This document shows positions 26,901 through 33,555 of a DNA stretch of 64,000 nt, piece by piece. This DNA is from Xanthobacter dioxanivorans (GTDB lineage: Bacteria; Pseudomonadota; Alphaproteobacteria; Rhizobiales; Xanthobacteraceae): positions 2,832,501 through 2,896,500 of the forward strand of contig NZ_CP063362.1 in the NCBI RefSeq assembly GCF_016807805.1, given 5' to 3'. The notes beneath the pieces are model-generated. The model was given only the letters and a program-made list of their open reading frames with translations. It ran no database searches and was not told the origin of the DNA. A program made the position numbers and the translations under genes. Position 1 is the stretch's first letter. Each line of letters begins with the position of its first letter.

Positions 26901-29900
26901 GCCTCCACCGCCTGGAAGCTCGGGCCGTAGTCGAGACCGTGGCGCGCGGTGAGGCGATAGAAGTCCTCCCGGGCGATGGCCGGTTCGGTGGCGAGGATGG
27001 CGGGGTCGAAGCGCGCCGGCGGCAGGCTGAAGGCGTGCTGCCAGCCATAGGCTTCCACCCGAAGGCGCCAGTCCTCCTCCGTGTCGCGCTTCATCGAGGA
27101 AATGCGCAGGCGGCTGGTAATGGGATCGTAGGTGGTGCGCAGCAGCACCACGTCGTCGGAGCCGATGGACAGGGCATCGTGGATGCGGAAGTCGCGCAGT
27201 TCCACCGGCGCGTCGCCGAACAGCTCGCGCAGGGCGCCGGCCATCATCTCCACATAGCCGACGGTGGGGAACAGGCAGTCTCCCCCCGGCCTGTGGTCGG
27301 CGAGGAACTTCAGGCTCTTGAGGGTGATCTCGTTGGTCCAGGTCGGGTCGGGACCGGTCTCGCGCCAGCCCAGCAGGGGATGGCGGTCGGCGTCGAACAG
27401 GAAGTTCCGTGCCTCCAGCGGCAGCTGCACCAGGCGCTCGTTGGCCCAGGGGCGGCGCGGGAAAGGCAGGTGCTCCTCGCGGCTCGCCCCGCCTTCCGTC
27501 CAGTCGAAGGCGACACCGTTCACGTAGAGGCCGGCCATGGAGCGGGCCATCACCAGCCGGTCGTCGCCGTGCCGCTCCAGCGAGGACACCGCCACCACCG
27601 CCGCGCTGCGCTCCTGCGCGATGCCGTGGACAAGGGGGGTGACGGTGCGGTGTGGACCCAGTTCCAGGAAGGCGTCGATGCCGAGGTCCAGGCAGAAGTC
27701 GATGGCCTTCTTGTAGCTCACCGGCTGACGCAGGTTCTGCCACCAGTATTCGGAATCGAAGCACGTCTCCAGCATGCCGGTGACGGTGGAGACGATGGGG
27801 ACGGACGGCGGCTTCCAGGAGATCTCGCCGAGCCCGGCGCGGAAATAGGCCTCGCAATCGTCGAGGTGGGGCGAGTGCCAGCCGAAATCCATGGTGAGGC
27901 GGCGCGCGGTGACGTCCGGATAGAGGCGCTTCACCTCGGCGAGCACCGCGTCCACGGGAGCTTCCATGCCGGTGATCGTCTGCGCGGTGGGACCGTTATA
28001 GGCGCCCACCACCACGCTGCCGTCGTCGGGCAGGAGCGGCGCGAGCTGCTCGTAGGTGACGCCGAGCGTCGCCATGGCGCCACGCCGCTTGCTCTGCAGC
28101 GGGATGAGGCCGCGGTGGTAGATGATCTTGGCGCAGGTATCCAGGTCGATGCAGCCAGCGATGTGGGTTGCCGCCACCTCGCCGAAGCTGTGGCCGACCA
28201 GCAGCTCCGGCGTGAGCCCGCGCTCGCGCCACATGCGGTAGAGGCCGACCTGGCAGGTGAAGATGGCGGCCTGGGTCACGTCCGCATCGTTGATGCGGGT
28301 CGTGGCCTCATCCCGCGTGACCTCCTCGATGACCGACCAGCCGGTATAGGGCTTCAGCACCTCGTCGAAGGTCTCGGCGAAGCCGCGGTAGGTCTTGTCC
28401 TCGGTGAGCAGCTTGCGGCCCATGGCCCACCACTGGCCGCCCTGGCCGGAGAAGGTGAAGGCGAGCCGCCGGGGCTTCGCCCGGCCGGTGACGATGTAAG
28501 GCGCGAGGGCCTCGTCCACGGGGGCGTCGGCGCCCAGCGCCAGGGTGCGCAGCTTGAGGGGCAGATCGTGCGCCTGCGGGTCGGCGAGGAGGGCGGCGCG
28601 CTCGGAAAGATGGTCGCGCCGCGCCTTCAGCGCCTCGGCGAGCGCCGCGTAGGGGACTGAGGACAAGGGGCCGCCCTCGTCCACCGCGTCGGCGAGCTCC
28701 TCCGCCCACAGAGCAAGGGAGCCCTTGCTGTTGGCCGACAGCGGAATCAGCACCGGGCCGTCCGCCGGGACCGCTCGGGCGCGGGTCTCCGAGCCGGGCC
28801 GCGGCCCCGGGCGGAAGCTCTTGCCGCCGCGCCAGCTCTCCACCGCCACGGAGGCGTTGGTGCCGCCGAAGCCGAAGGAATTGACCACCGCGAGGCGCAC
28901 GCCGTCCTCGGTGTCGTAGGGGGTGGGCTCCACCGGAACGCTGAGGCCGAGCGCATCGAACGGGATGTTCGGGTTCGGCTGGTCAAAATTGAGGTTGGGC
29001 GGCACCACGCCGTGGTGGGTGGAGAGCACGATCTTGATCAGCCCGGCGATGCCGGAGGCGGATTCCAGATGGCCGAGATTGGGCTTGAACGAGCCCACCA
29101 GCACCGGGCGGTCGACCCGCGGCGTGCCGAACACGCGGCCGATGGCGCTCGCCTCGATGGGGTCGCCCACCGGCGTGCCGGTGCCGTGCGCCTCCACGTA
29201 GCCCACGTCTTCTGGATCGATGCCGGAGCGCGCAACGAGGCTCTCCAGCATGGCGGTCTGCGCGGCGTCGCAGGGGGCGGTGAGGGTCGGCGTGCGCCCG
29301 TCCTGGTTCACGGCGGTGCCGCGGATGACGGCGTAGATACGGTCGCCGTCGGCCACGGCGCGGGCCAGCGGCTTGAGTACCACCAGGCCACAGCCCTCGC
29401 CGCGCACGAAGCCGTCGGCGCGGGCGTCGAAGGTGTAGATGGCGCCGGTGGCCGAGAGCATGTTGGCGCTGGAGAAGGCGATGAACGGGCCGGGATCGAG
29501 CATCATGTTGACGCCGCCGGCGAGCGCCACGTCGCATGTGCCCATGGAGAGGTGGCGTACCGCCTGGTCCACCGCCACCAGCGCCGAGGAGCAGGCGGTG
29601 TCGAGGGCGATGCTCGGCCCCTTCAGGTCGAGGCGGTGGGAAATGCGGTTCGCGGCGATGGAATAGGCCGATCCGGTGCCGGCAAAGATGTCGGTGGCGA
29701 CGCGCCGGTAGCGCTGGCTGTAGCTGAAGTCGGAGGTGGAGATGCCGACGAACACACCGGTGCGCTGCTTCTGCAGGATGCGCAGCGCGGTGCCGGAATC
29801 CTCGATGGCCTCATAGGCCACCTGCAGCAGCAGGCGTTGCTGCGGATCCATCAGCATGACCTCGCGCGGGGCCATGTCGAAGAAGGAAGGGTCGAAGTGG

Positions 29901-30175
29901 AAGACGTCGTCGGTGAGGAAGCCGCCCCACTTTGAGTAAGACTTGCCCGCGCTTTCGGGGTCGGAATCGTAGTAGTTCTTGAGATTCCAGCGGTCCGCTG
30001 GAATCTCACGGATACCGCATCTCTTGCCGATCAGGAAGGACCAGTATCCAGCTGCGCTGGCCACGCCGCCAGGGAAGCGGCAGCCGATGCCGATGACCGC
30101 TACGGCTTCAGGATCCACCGGATGCCCGGTGGCGAGCGTGCGTGAATCACCGTCGAGAAGATCCAAGCTATCCAC
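20948..30175 (-). CDS. Highly reducing type I polyketide synthase with two terminal condensation-type domains
   Basis: A 3075-residue megasynthase. Domains in order: KS (about 22-445; Cys195, His330, His369), AT (about 570-880; Ser663 in GHSFGE), DH (about 925-1210; His961 in HxxxGxxxxP, Asp1124 in DSVLQ), a structural linker, ER (about 1480-1790), KR (about 1800-1985; Tyr1960), ACP (Ser2118 in GLDSL), then two condensation/acyltransferase-like domains. The first (about 2195-2580) has H2300-R-x3-D-A in place of HHxxxDG and looks inactive. The second (about 2620-3060) has intact HHTVFDG at 2753-2759. There is no thioesterase, methyltransferase or loading module. All three reductive domains look active, so a fully reduced chain is expected, released by condensation onto an alcohol or amine. 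The start is GTG with a G-rich RBS. The exporter genes follow directly. Confidence 0.93.
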   Translation of the reverse strand: MDSLDLLDGDSRTLATGHPVDPEAVAVIGIGCRFPGGVASAAGYWSFLIGKRCGIREIPADRWNLKNYYDSDPESAGKSYSKWGGFLTDDVFHFDPSFFDMAPREVMLMDPQQRLLLQVAYEAIEDSGTALRILQKQRTGVFVGISTSDFSYSQRYRRVATDIFAGTGSAYSIAANRISHRLDLKGPSIALDTACSSALVAVDQAVRHLSMGTCDVALAGGVNMMLDPGPFIAFSSANMLSATGAIYTFDARADGFVRGEGCGLVVLKPLARAVADGDRIYAVIRGTAVNQDGRTPTLTAPCDAAQTAMLESLVARSGIDPEDVGYVEAHGTGTPVGDPIEASAIGRVFGTPRVDRPVLVGSFKPNLGHLESASGIAGLIKIVLSTHHGVVPPNLNFDQPNPNIPFDALGLSVPVEPTPYDTEDGVRLAVVNSFGFGGTNASVAVESWRGGKSFRPGPRPGSETRARAVPADGPVLIPLSANSKGSLALWAEELADAVDEGGPLSSVPYAALAEALKARRDHLSERAALLADPQAHDLPLKLRTLALGADAPVDEALAPYIVTGRAKPRRLAFTFSGQGGQWWAMGRKLLTEDKTYRGFAETFDEVLKPYTGWSVIEEVTRDEATTRINDADVTQAAIFTCQVGLYRMWRERGLTPELLVGHSFGEVAATHIAGCIDLDTCAKIIYHRGLIPLQSKRRGAMATLGVTYEQLAPLLPDDGSVVVGAYNGPTAQTITGMEAPVDAVLAEVKRLYPDVTARRLTMDFGWHSPHLDDCEAYFRAGLGEISWKPPSVPIVSTVTGMLETCFDSEYWWQNLRQPVSYKKAIDFCLDLGIDAFLELGPHRTVTPLVHGIAQERSAAVVAVSSLERHGDDRLVMARSMAGLYVNGVAFDWTEGGASREEHLPFPRRPWANERLVQLPLEARNFLFDADRHPLLGWRETGPDPTWTNEITLKSLKFLADHRPGGDCLFPTVGYVEMMAGALRELFGDAPVELRDFRIHDALSIGSDDVVLLRTTYDPITSRLRISSMKRDTEEDWRLRVEAYGWQHAFSLPPARFDPAILATEPAIAREDFYRLTARHGLDYGPSFQAVEALWLAGPRHAVARLSSAEAARRDGFIAFPGLFDSVLQSGLIVEDAETGLWIPGEPLPEEESVAGKYKLMLPVGIRKVMVAGPLPPEVICEFFTAPADDTGIYRVYAPDGTPLLAVENLKVKTLGALKASAGDGAAVVIEETFETVAPKADTPLRLGRWLLVSGDPATTAPLATALAASGASVETLAPDLFTAMRTDEAVALVETRLAATEGLAGIAYAATAGIKIGPEEQLSTDRLVAAVETATCGLVTVGQVMDRLRTAPARPALVVLARASRRVPGDGAMATEGLADSALLGVSRTLANECQEFSVRHVDADAAAFAEGTALAGAVLEDSDEAEIVLRGAARVVPRLRQGPLSGLAPRRRTIAKATDGTNFTVTMTNPGVIDNVVLRECAMPRPKVGEVVVEVAAVGLNFRDIMAATSILPDEAEGEGAWWRNLGLEFAGTVLQVGEGISGFKAGDRVMGMGKGFLRRFAAADARFLMHVPDQVTLEDAATLPAAFMTAHYSLVDVGRLADDETVLVHLATGGVGLAAIQVARDIGSEILASAGSDAKRAFLRELGITHVMNSRSLEFAEGVRTATGGRGVDVVLNALSGAGIDKGLECLAPFGRFVEIGKRDLAQDKPIGLKSLYYNNSYAVIDLSTIADERPAKLSALLRAVEAKVGEGRYRPIVASRFPVSQAAEAMRIFSKAQHIGKVVLTFDEPAVEVDIDLSQPMRFAADASYLVTGGLRGFGVAVADFLSRQGAGRLLLAGRNGTPDEASAPLIAAIAERGTQIVPVALDVSDTNAVDALIAAHAHSDKPLKGIVHGAAVIEDGFVSQLDAAQIARVVRPKAGGAWNLHRAVTAHGAELDFFVSFSSLAQVIGSPGQANYTAANSVLNAMGSYRKGRGLAGSAAAWGSIAGSGFVSRSEALGNYLESIGMKPLPDTEAAASLGTLLRAEEENLGFARADWAAIARALAQTAGTARVKPLLAQRSGGRSRIQAELIAAPREAWDGMLADLIRAEVAKVLKVSASDIPADRRLSELGLDSLSSFELKNRIEAHVDVNIPVAKFLQTPTITGLSGVVAATFETAQKARAASAAAAAAGGSGDGGTTAAAFRPLPRQEALLALDSRPMTSPIARTALEVAASRTCDPGLDFETLARALAALAQAEDALRLAAAADGTIVVGEAPDLEWIADAAALAPVTRPGPLWRFGVTRGADDVLTLHVRAHRAAADALSPYLALARLVAAAPKAPEPGTPFAAFAAAERPADGTPAQYAHMAFWKEVLRNPPRAIPAPGRTLAQAPAGFGLNRGPVGRLSAAISVPGFSGLAAPEQEAMLLAALARALATVAGTNRLVVECHDPARRDGPADLLGPVCASVPLVVDRLDTPAERLVRRVRQRLAMARAHRALDTAAIETLLAQRLNGAGAALRQVGFAFLDADAPARLAALGIDDPLDVLSDPFNEIRLDAAVEAEGVRVRLRLDTATASEASGRALLDALTEALAQLSGLPVELKTPVWRAPATTARMPRAAAAPERPAVAAQTNGEREVPVALKQDLLLRALLKPETNHAFRVHWTIGRAFRISPRIDLDRLRRALCLVEERQEALRTRFVATDDGRPRALIVPPGAPPLVVEDMPGADMVEVEARVAALLDCELDPFTSRPYRITVLRGAAEGDVVVAHGHHTVFDGWSLGVFVEELFQAFLGIPLPPPEMGVEEYVRDFDRALDPAFMAERDAYLAALYGDNPPPLPDFGRRAKGLATNIDLTQAAPAGEMFAFLTTDGQQRVQARARAAGVTETALLAAAFSQTLATRGKVDDVMVCMPVAMRTDRRLTSFVSWLAGLTLLRAPVRGTPGLDALAVELTNQLHRSMPYVPLGYACEERPAHDAVRAAGSYLSLYNTGMHTPDRFARGATTSALQRQGKAEELDLGIIKVAPLSAGLSRYAMYEVDLRSFQGANGLAYRMCFDLTALTPAEGRGFLVEVVERLGAGGDGCEPIVDVAEEGNA

Positions 30176-30462
30176 GGGAAGCGCCCCCTTCCACCAAGAA
30201 TGCCGCAGCGCAAAACTATGCGTACGCAGTGGACGTTGTCATCTCCTTTGCAGCGAGATCACGAAGAAAAGAAGTAAATGCCGGTAAAATAGGCATGCTG
30301 AGGCATCATAATACCTATATTTTGTTTGGCATTTACCTTCGAGATGCTCCTGGGTTCTGAGGCGGGAGGGGTGAGGGCTGCCGCGTGCTGCGCCACACCC
30401 CGCTTTAGGGTGTGGCGCAGCATGGTGGTCCGGTAGAGACTTCGGTCGAAGTGTGGGTGCGC
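30176..30462. promoter_or_regulatory. AT-rich PKS promoter region with nested inverted repeats
   Basis: This gap between the PKS start and the peroxidase-like gene end is locally AT-rich (about 30265-30340), unlike its surroundings. GTAAATGCC at 30274-30282 is mirrored by GGCATTTAC at 30328-30336, and inside it ATAGG (30289-30293) is mirrored by CCTAT (30314-30318). On the minus strand TATAGGTATTAT is a possible -10-like stretch. The arrangement suggests a regulated promoter for the PKS operon; the nearby LuxR-type protein is a candidate binder. Confidence 0.55.
30386..30422. terminator. 15-bp perfect hairpin downstream of the peroxidase-like gene
   Basis: TGCTGCGCCACACCC (30386-30400) and its exact complement (30408-30422) flank a 7-base loop. 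It lies about 40 bases after the stop of the peroxidase-like gene and between it and the PKS promoter region, so it probably ends that transcript and insulates the PKS promoter. No T-run follows, which is common in very GC-rich genomes. Confidence 0.6.
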
Positions 30463-31986
30463 TCAGGTGGCGTCTTCTTCGCCCGCGAGGAGGACGAGGT
30501 CCGCCAGGGAGAATCGCTCGAAGTCCGCCATCTCCCGCGGTGCGAGAATGGACGCATCCGAATGGCGGACGAGGTTCCACAGGCTCTCGGCGACGATGCG
30601 GCTGCCGACCGGCCCCAGGTGCCGGCCGGCGGGTCCGTTCGGGTCGCCCGCCTCGGCGAGGATATAGAACCACAGCGGCGTCGCCTCGCAGAAGGGCAGG
30701 GCGGCCACGCGCTGGTGGTCCGGCAGGGTGGCGAGCAGGGTGTCGTCGCGCAGCGGCCGCAGCCCCAGATGCCGCGCCACCGCCTGGCCGGAGGGCAGGC
30801 CGAGGCGGAAGCCGCGAGTGAGGTGCCGCGTGGCCAGCGCCGCGGCGCTCTCCGGCGCCCCGGCAATCTGGGTGTCGAGCAGGCGTGCCCGCTGCGGCGC
30901 CTCCGCCCTGAGCGGCAGGAAGGCGTCCCACGCGATCACACGCTCCCCGGGCAGGGTGTCCGGGCCGCGCCCGCCCGCGCCGAGCACCGCGCGCGTGGCC
31001 AGCGCCGCGTGTTCGACGGCGCGGAAGCGGGCGTTGTAGTCATAGCTCGGCCGCGTCATGGAGGGCGCCAGCACGAAGGCCGCCGCGAAGAACTCCACCG
31101 GCATGGAGATCTCGCCCGGCTTCTGGGCCCGCCACAGGCGCGGCCCCGTCGCGAGCACCTCGTCCACCACCTGCGGGTCGCAGATCTTCGGCAGGAGGTC
31201 TTCCAACACCATCCACTGGTAGCGGCGGCGCAGGGCGCGCCGGGCCGCCTCGAACGAGAGGCCCGCGGCGATCAGGGCATTGTGGGCCTTGAGAAAGGCC
31301 ACATGGAGCTGGCTGAGGATGAGGTTCGCGTCGTTGCGCGTATCGCTCATGCGCGGGGTGCGGTCCCGTGCGGGATCGCGGCTGCGGGGGTGGCGCGGCA
31401 GGTCGGTGCGCGCATCCTCGTTGCGCGCACCGTTGCGGCCCTCCGCGCGCGCGTCGGCGGACGCGGAGGCTCCCGATCGTGGCGAGGTCGGTCCAAGCAG
31501 CATGCGGCGCACAGCCGCCGGGTCGCGGGGGGCATCGTAGACGCTGTCGAGGTCGAGGCCGCCGGATCGGCGGTTGAGCAGGCCCGAGAGGGAGCCGAGG
31601 GGGCCATAGGCCGCCGGGCCGAGCGCGGCCTCGTCCTGGGAGCGGCGTTCCCAGACCAGGTCGTTGCGCACGAATTCCACCAGGTAGGTGTAGGCGGCCG
31701 GAAGGTCGCTATCGCCCGGCGACTTGACGCGTGGACGCGGCGGCGGCGCCTCCGGCTCCACCATGGTGGCGGCGAGGAGGGACAGGTCCCGCAGCGTGCG
31801 CGGCCCCGATGGCAGAAGATGCGCTTCGCCGGCAAGCGCCGGAAACATGCGGCAAAATCCCTGATCGCTGGGGCGAGCGCCGGCTTCCAGCGCCAGCGCG
31901 CGCACGCGCTCGCCGATCGACTCGCGTAGCATCGGGCGCGGCTCGTCTCCCCCCGCACACATGTCCATAGGCCTTTCCACACGCAT
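30463..31986 (-). CDS. Haem-peroxidase-fold protein lacking haem-ligand and catalytic residues
   Basis: A 507-residue protein aligning along its length with bacterial animal-type haem peroxidases: CRMFPAL (45-51), YTYLVEFVRNDL (99-110), LDLDSVYD (144-151), TRNDANLILSQLHVAFLKAHN (216-236), RYQWMVLEDLLPKI (255-268) and MPVEFFAAAFVLAPSMTRPS (295-314). The key residues are changed. The family's distal D-H reads R107-N108, the Glu of RNDE reads Ala220, and the proximal His of GHSMVRPSY reads Pro308; only Arg217 and Asp109 are kept. It should therefore not bind haem in the usual way. The start is uncertain (ATG at 31986 or 31968). It is read toward the PKS and divergent from the LuxR-type gene. Confidence 0.8.
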   Translation of the reverse strand: MRVERPMDMCAGGDEPRPMLRESIGERVRALALEAGARPSDQGFCRMFPALAGEAHLLPSGPRTLRDLSLLAATMVEPEAPPPRPRVKSPGDSDLPAAYTYLVEFVRNDLVWERRSQDEAALGPAAYGPLGSLSGLLNRRSGGLDLDSVYDAPRDPAAVRRMLLGPTSPRSGASASADARAEGRNGARNEDARTDLPRHPRSRDPARDRTPRMSDTRNDANLILSQLHVAFLKAHNALIAAGLSFEAARRALRRRYQWMVLEDLLPKICDPQVVDEVLATGPRLWRAQKPGEISMPVEFFAAAFVLAPSMTRPSYDYNARFRAVEHAALATRAVLGAGGRGPDTLPGERVIAWDAFLPLRAEAPQRARLLDTQIAGAPESAAALATRHLTRGFRLGLPSGQAVARHLGLRPLRDDTLLATLPDHQRVAALPFCEATPLWFYILAEAGDPNGPAGRHLGPVGSRIVAESLWNLVRHSDASILAPREMADFERFSLADLVLLAGEEDAT

Positions 31987-32302
31987 ACCGGTGCTTCACT
32001 CTTCTTCTGTCTGTTCGCCCACGCCCGCCCCTTGCCCGATAGGTCAGCATGGCTCCGCATGGGGAAGCATCCTGCGAATGGGGGATGACCGCGCCCTTCT
32101 GCGTCTTGCAGCTTGGGGCGGTTGTGCAATGCTGCGCCCAAGGTCACGGACCGCTCCGGCGGTCGCCGCCTTGAAGGCGGGGACGGGCGTTGCCGGCGCG
32201 CCGTTCGGCTCTCGCGGGGATGAGCCACGGCGGTCCATCGGATCAGAGCGTTGCGACGTGCCGGCCCGTCCGGACGCGGCGCCGCGCGGAAATGGGACGG
32301 AC
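31987..32302. promoter_or_regulatory. Divergent promoter region, peroxidase-like / LuxR-type genes
   Basis: About 316 bases with no convincing gene. Open frames through it lack family similarity and a good RBS. It must hold the promoters of both divergent genes, which makes it a likely site of control by the LuxR-type protein. I do not see a clear palindromic lux-box-like element. Confidence 0.4.
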
Positions 32303-33439
32303 ATGGGCGATCTCGATCAATATTCCCGCCTCATCGGCGACGTGTACGAGCTCAGCGGCGATCCCCAGCAGTGGGGCATCCTGCTCGAAGGGGTCACGCG
32401 GTTCATCGACGGCCGCGTCGGCCAGCTTGCGGTGTTCAGCCTGAAGCAGCAGCGCAAGCCCACCTGGCGCGTGTGGGGTCATGACCACAACGCCTACAAG
32501 ACCTTCCTCTATCGCCACGCGACCGAGGATCCGCGCCTGTCCTACATCCTGTCCAACCCCGGCCGCGTCATCTGCGGGGAGGACGGGGTGGACCCCGACC
32601 AGTTCCGCGCCTCCGCCATGTTCCGCGAGGTGGTGGAGCCCATGGACCTGGAGCATTCCCTCGTCTCCTACTTCGCCCAGGAAGCGGACGTGATGGCCAC
32701 CGTCTGCGCCATGCGCGGGCGGGCGCAGGGACCGTTCGGCGCGCCGGAAAAGCAGAAGCTCGGCCTCGTGGTGCCGCATCTGCGCCGCGCCTTTGAATAT
32801 TACGCGCTGCTCGACGAGGCGAAGGCCAAGGTCGGCGACATCGCCGCCGCCCTCGACATCGTGGACGCGGGCATCTTCCTGGTGGACGGCGAGATGCGCG
32901 TGGGACACGTGAACCGCACCGGCGAGGCCATGGTGAAGGAGGGCGACATTGCTCTGCGCAGCGGCAAGCTTGCTTTCCGCGATGACCGCGCCTCGCGCCA
33001 GGTGGCGGGCGCCGTCGCCCTCGCCCTCGCCGCTGCGCGCGGTGAGACGCACCTCGCCCATGCCGATCACCTGGAAGTGCCGCGCCAAGCCGCTGAAGGT
33101 GGCCCCTACCGCGTGTCGCTCCACCCCCTGCCGGCAGCGGAGGGGAGCACCCGCCTCGCCAGCCGCGCGCAGATCGCCGTGGTGGTGCGCGCCCCCGGCC
33201 GGAGTGGCGCCGACGTGGCCCGGCGGCTGCAGACCACGTTCCGCCTGACCCCGTCGGAGGCGGCGCTGGCGGCGGCGCTGGCGGTGGGCGCCTCGATCGC
33301 CGATTTCGCCCAGCAGCGCAACGTGGCGGTCTCCACCGCCCGCAGCCAGCTGAAGGCGCTCTACGAGAAGACCGACACCAACCGGCAGGGCGAGCTCGTC
33401 GCCCGCCTGCGGGAGAGCCTCGATTTGTCGCTCGCCTGA
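32303..33439 (+). CDS. LuxR-family transcriptional regulator (non-acyl-homoserine-lactone type)
   Basis: A 378-residue regulator. The C-terminal GerE/LuxR helix-turn-helix is visible at about 312-372 (RLTPSEAALAAALAVGASI ... VSTARSQLKALYEKTDTNRQ). The N-terminal part (about 1-165) and a PAS-like middle (about 170-300, LDIVDAGIFLVDGEMRVGHV) do not resemble the autoinducer-binding domain of LuxR/LasR. I chose the ATG at 32303 (GGACGG just upstream) because the upstream extension is Arg/Pro-rich and unlike the family. It is divergent from the peroxidase-like gene and upstream of the dihaem cytochrome/P450 unit, so it is a candidate local activator. Confidence 0.85.
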   Translation: MGDLDQYSRLIGDVYELSGDPQQWGILLEGVTRFIDGRVGQLAVFSLKQQRKPTWRVWGHDHNAYKTFLYRHATEDPRLSYILSNPGRVICGEDGVDPDQFRASAMFREVVEPMDLEHSLVSYFAQEADVMATVCAMRGRAQGPFGAPEKQKLGLVVPHLRRAFEYYALLDEAKAKVGDIAAALDIVDAGIFLVDGEMRVGHVNRTGEAMVKEGDIALRSGKLAFRDDRASRQVAGAVALALAAARGETHLAHADHLEVPRQAAEGGPYRVSLHPLPAAEGSTRLASRAQIAVVVRAPGRSGADVARRLQTTFRLTPSEAALAAALAVGASIADFAQQRNVAVSTARSQLKALYEKTDTNRQGELVARLRESLDLSLA

Positions 33440-33555
33440 CACGCAGCGGCGCAAAGCTCGCCGGCGCGAGGGCGCTGGCGGCGGCGCGAAGGCAGGAATG
33501 GATTGCGCCGGCCGGCGGCCGGCGTCTTCGTCACGCGGGGCCGCGTCCCCGCCGC

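Noticed and set aside
22742..28660. A 1972-codon open frame on the plus strand opposite the PKS
   Set aside because: It is the antisense shadow of a GC-rich gene. It is Arg/His/Gly-rich with no domain, whereas the minus strand encodes a complete PKS with all catalytic motifs.
30463..31986. Annotation as an active animal-type haem peroxidase
   Set aside because: The distal His, proximal His and haem-linking acidic positions are all substituted, so only the fold is claimed.
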